Positions 63,999 through 64,000 of a stretch of DNA of 64,000 bases are shown here, piece by piece (position 1 is the stretch's first letter; every line of letters starts with the position of its first letter). A model generated the notes under the pieces. That model was not told where the DNA came from. It made no database searches and worked only from the letters and a program-made list of their open reading frames with translations. The DNA comes from Actinomycetota bacterium (GTDB taxonomy: Bacteria > Actinomycetota > Acidimicrobiia > Acidimicrobiales > Ilumatobacteraceae), in NCBI GenBank assembly GCA_030645495.1, contig JAUSLV010000021.1, positions 1-64,000 on the forward strand. The letters are read 5' to 3'. Position numbers and translations under genes: made by a program.

Positions 63999-64000
63999 AC

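Overview
The window is 64 kb of high-GC chromosomal DNA, densely coding on both strands, with frequent GTG (and one likely TTG) starts and many ATGA or GTGA overlaps between neighbouring genes. The gene families point to an actinobacterium, most likely class Acidimicrobiia. They include an F420-type LLM oxidoreductase, repeated acyl-CoA dehydrogenase, amidohydrolase and Rieske genes, DUF1918, LtrA, a paired ArsA/GET3 set like Rv3679-Rv3680, and a DosR/DevR-type box. The class assignment is inference from gene content; no 16S gene is present. There is no prophage, no transposase gene and no CRISPR array.

Region 1 (about 0.1-7.6 kb) is a catabolic island. A leftward operon encodes a protein of unknown family, an enoyl-CoA hydratase and an acyl-CoA dehydrogenase, and carries a 24-bp operator-like palindrome in front of it. 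Next come a leftward LLM oxidoreductase/amidohydrolase pair, and then a divergent epimerase and a second amidohydrolase. The second amidohydrolase is preceded by a very good DosR-type box. Region 2 (7.6-16 kb) holds a clostripain-type lipoprotein protease, a quinone-reductase-like gene, a structured intergenic region, an Xre regulator, and a TetR regulator divergent from a Rieske oxygenase/SDR operon across a perfect 20-bp palindrome. An aldo/keto reductase follows.

Region 3 (16-19 kb) is a four-gene operon: a secreted acidic protein, a membrane-anchored Ala/Pro/Thr-rich protein, ApbE and a ferric-reductase-like haem membrane protein. It looks like an extracytoplasmic flavin/electron-transfer module. 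Region 4 (19-32 kb) carries an acyl-CoA dehydrogenase, a DUF2817 peptidase, a large secreted multi-repeat protein, a lipoprotein, ClpB, DUF1918, a sortase-anchored thioester-domain adhesin and a DrrAB-type ABC exporter.

Region 5 (32-44 kb) starts with a single polypeptide that fuses NfnA-like, NfnB/GltD-like and rubrerythrin-like modules. It continues with two lipoproteins (one with HExxH), LtrA, a divergent HisD-family enzyme, and then purA-purB-tesB-pyrE. Region 6 (44-53.3 kb) has a 394-bp interval bounded by 42-bp inverted repeats (one arm recurs at the window start), a glycolate/lactate-oxidase plus LarA-like pair, and a 2,020-residue alpha-2-macroglobulin lipoprotein that lacks the thioester.

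Region 7 (53.3-64 kb) has a GT-C-like membrane protein, dut, divergent selA-selB, an alpha/beta hydrolase, an NfeD-family protein divergent by two bases from two coupled ArsA-family ATPases, a receiver-domain protein, tRNA-Pro(CGG) with a clear terminator, and an HprK-like kinase coupled to a Cys-containing small protein cut by the window edge. The most unusual items are the NfnAB-rubrerythrin fusion, the DosR box, the inverted-repeat element, the ApbE/ferric reductase operon, and several enzymes whose catalytic residues are replaced.
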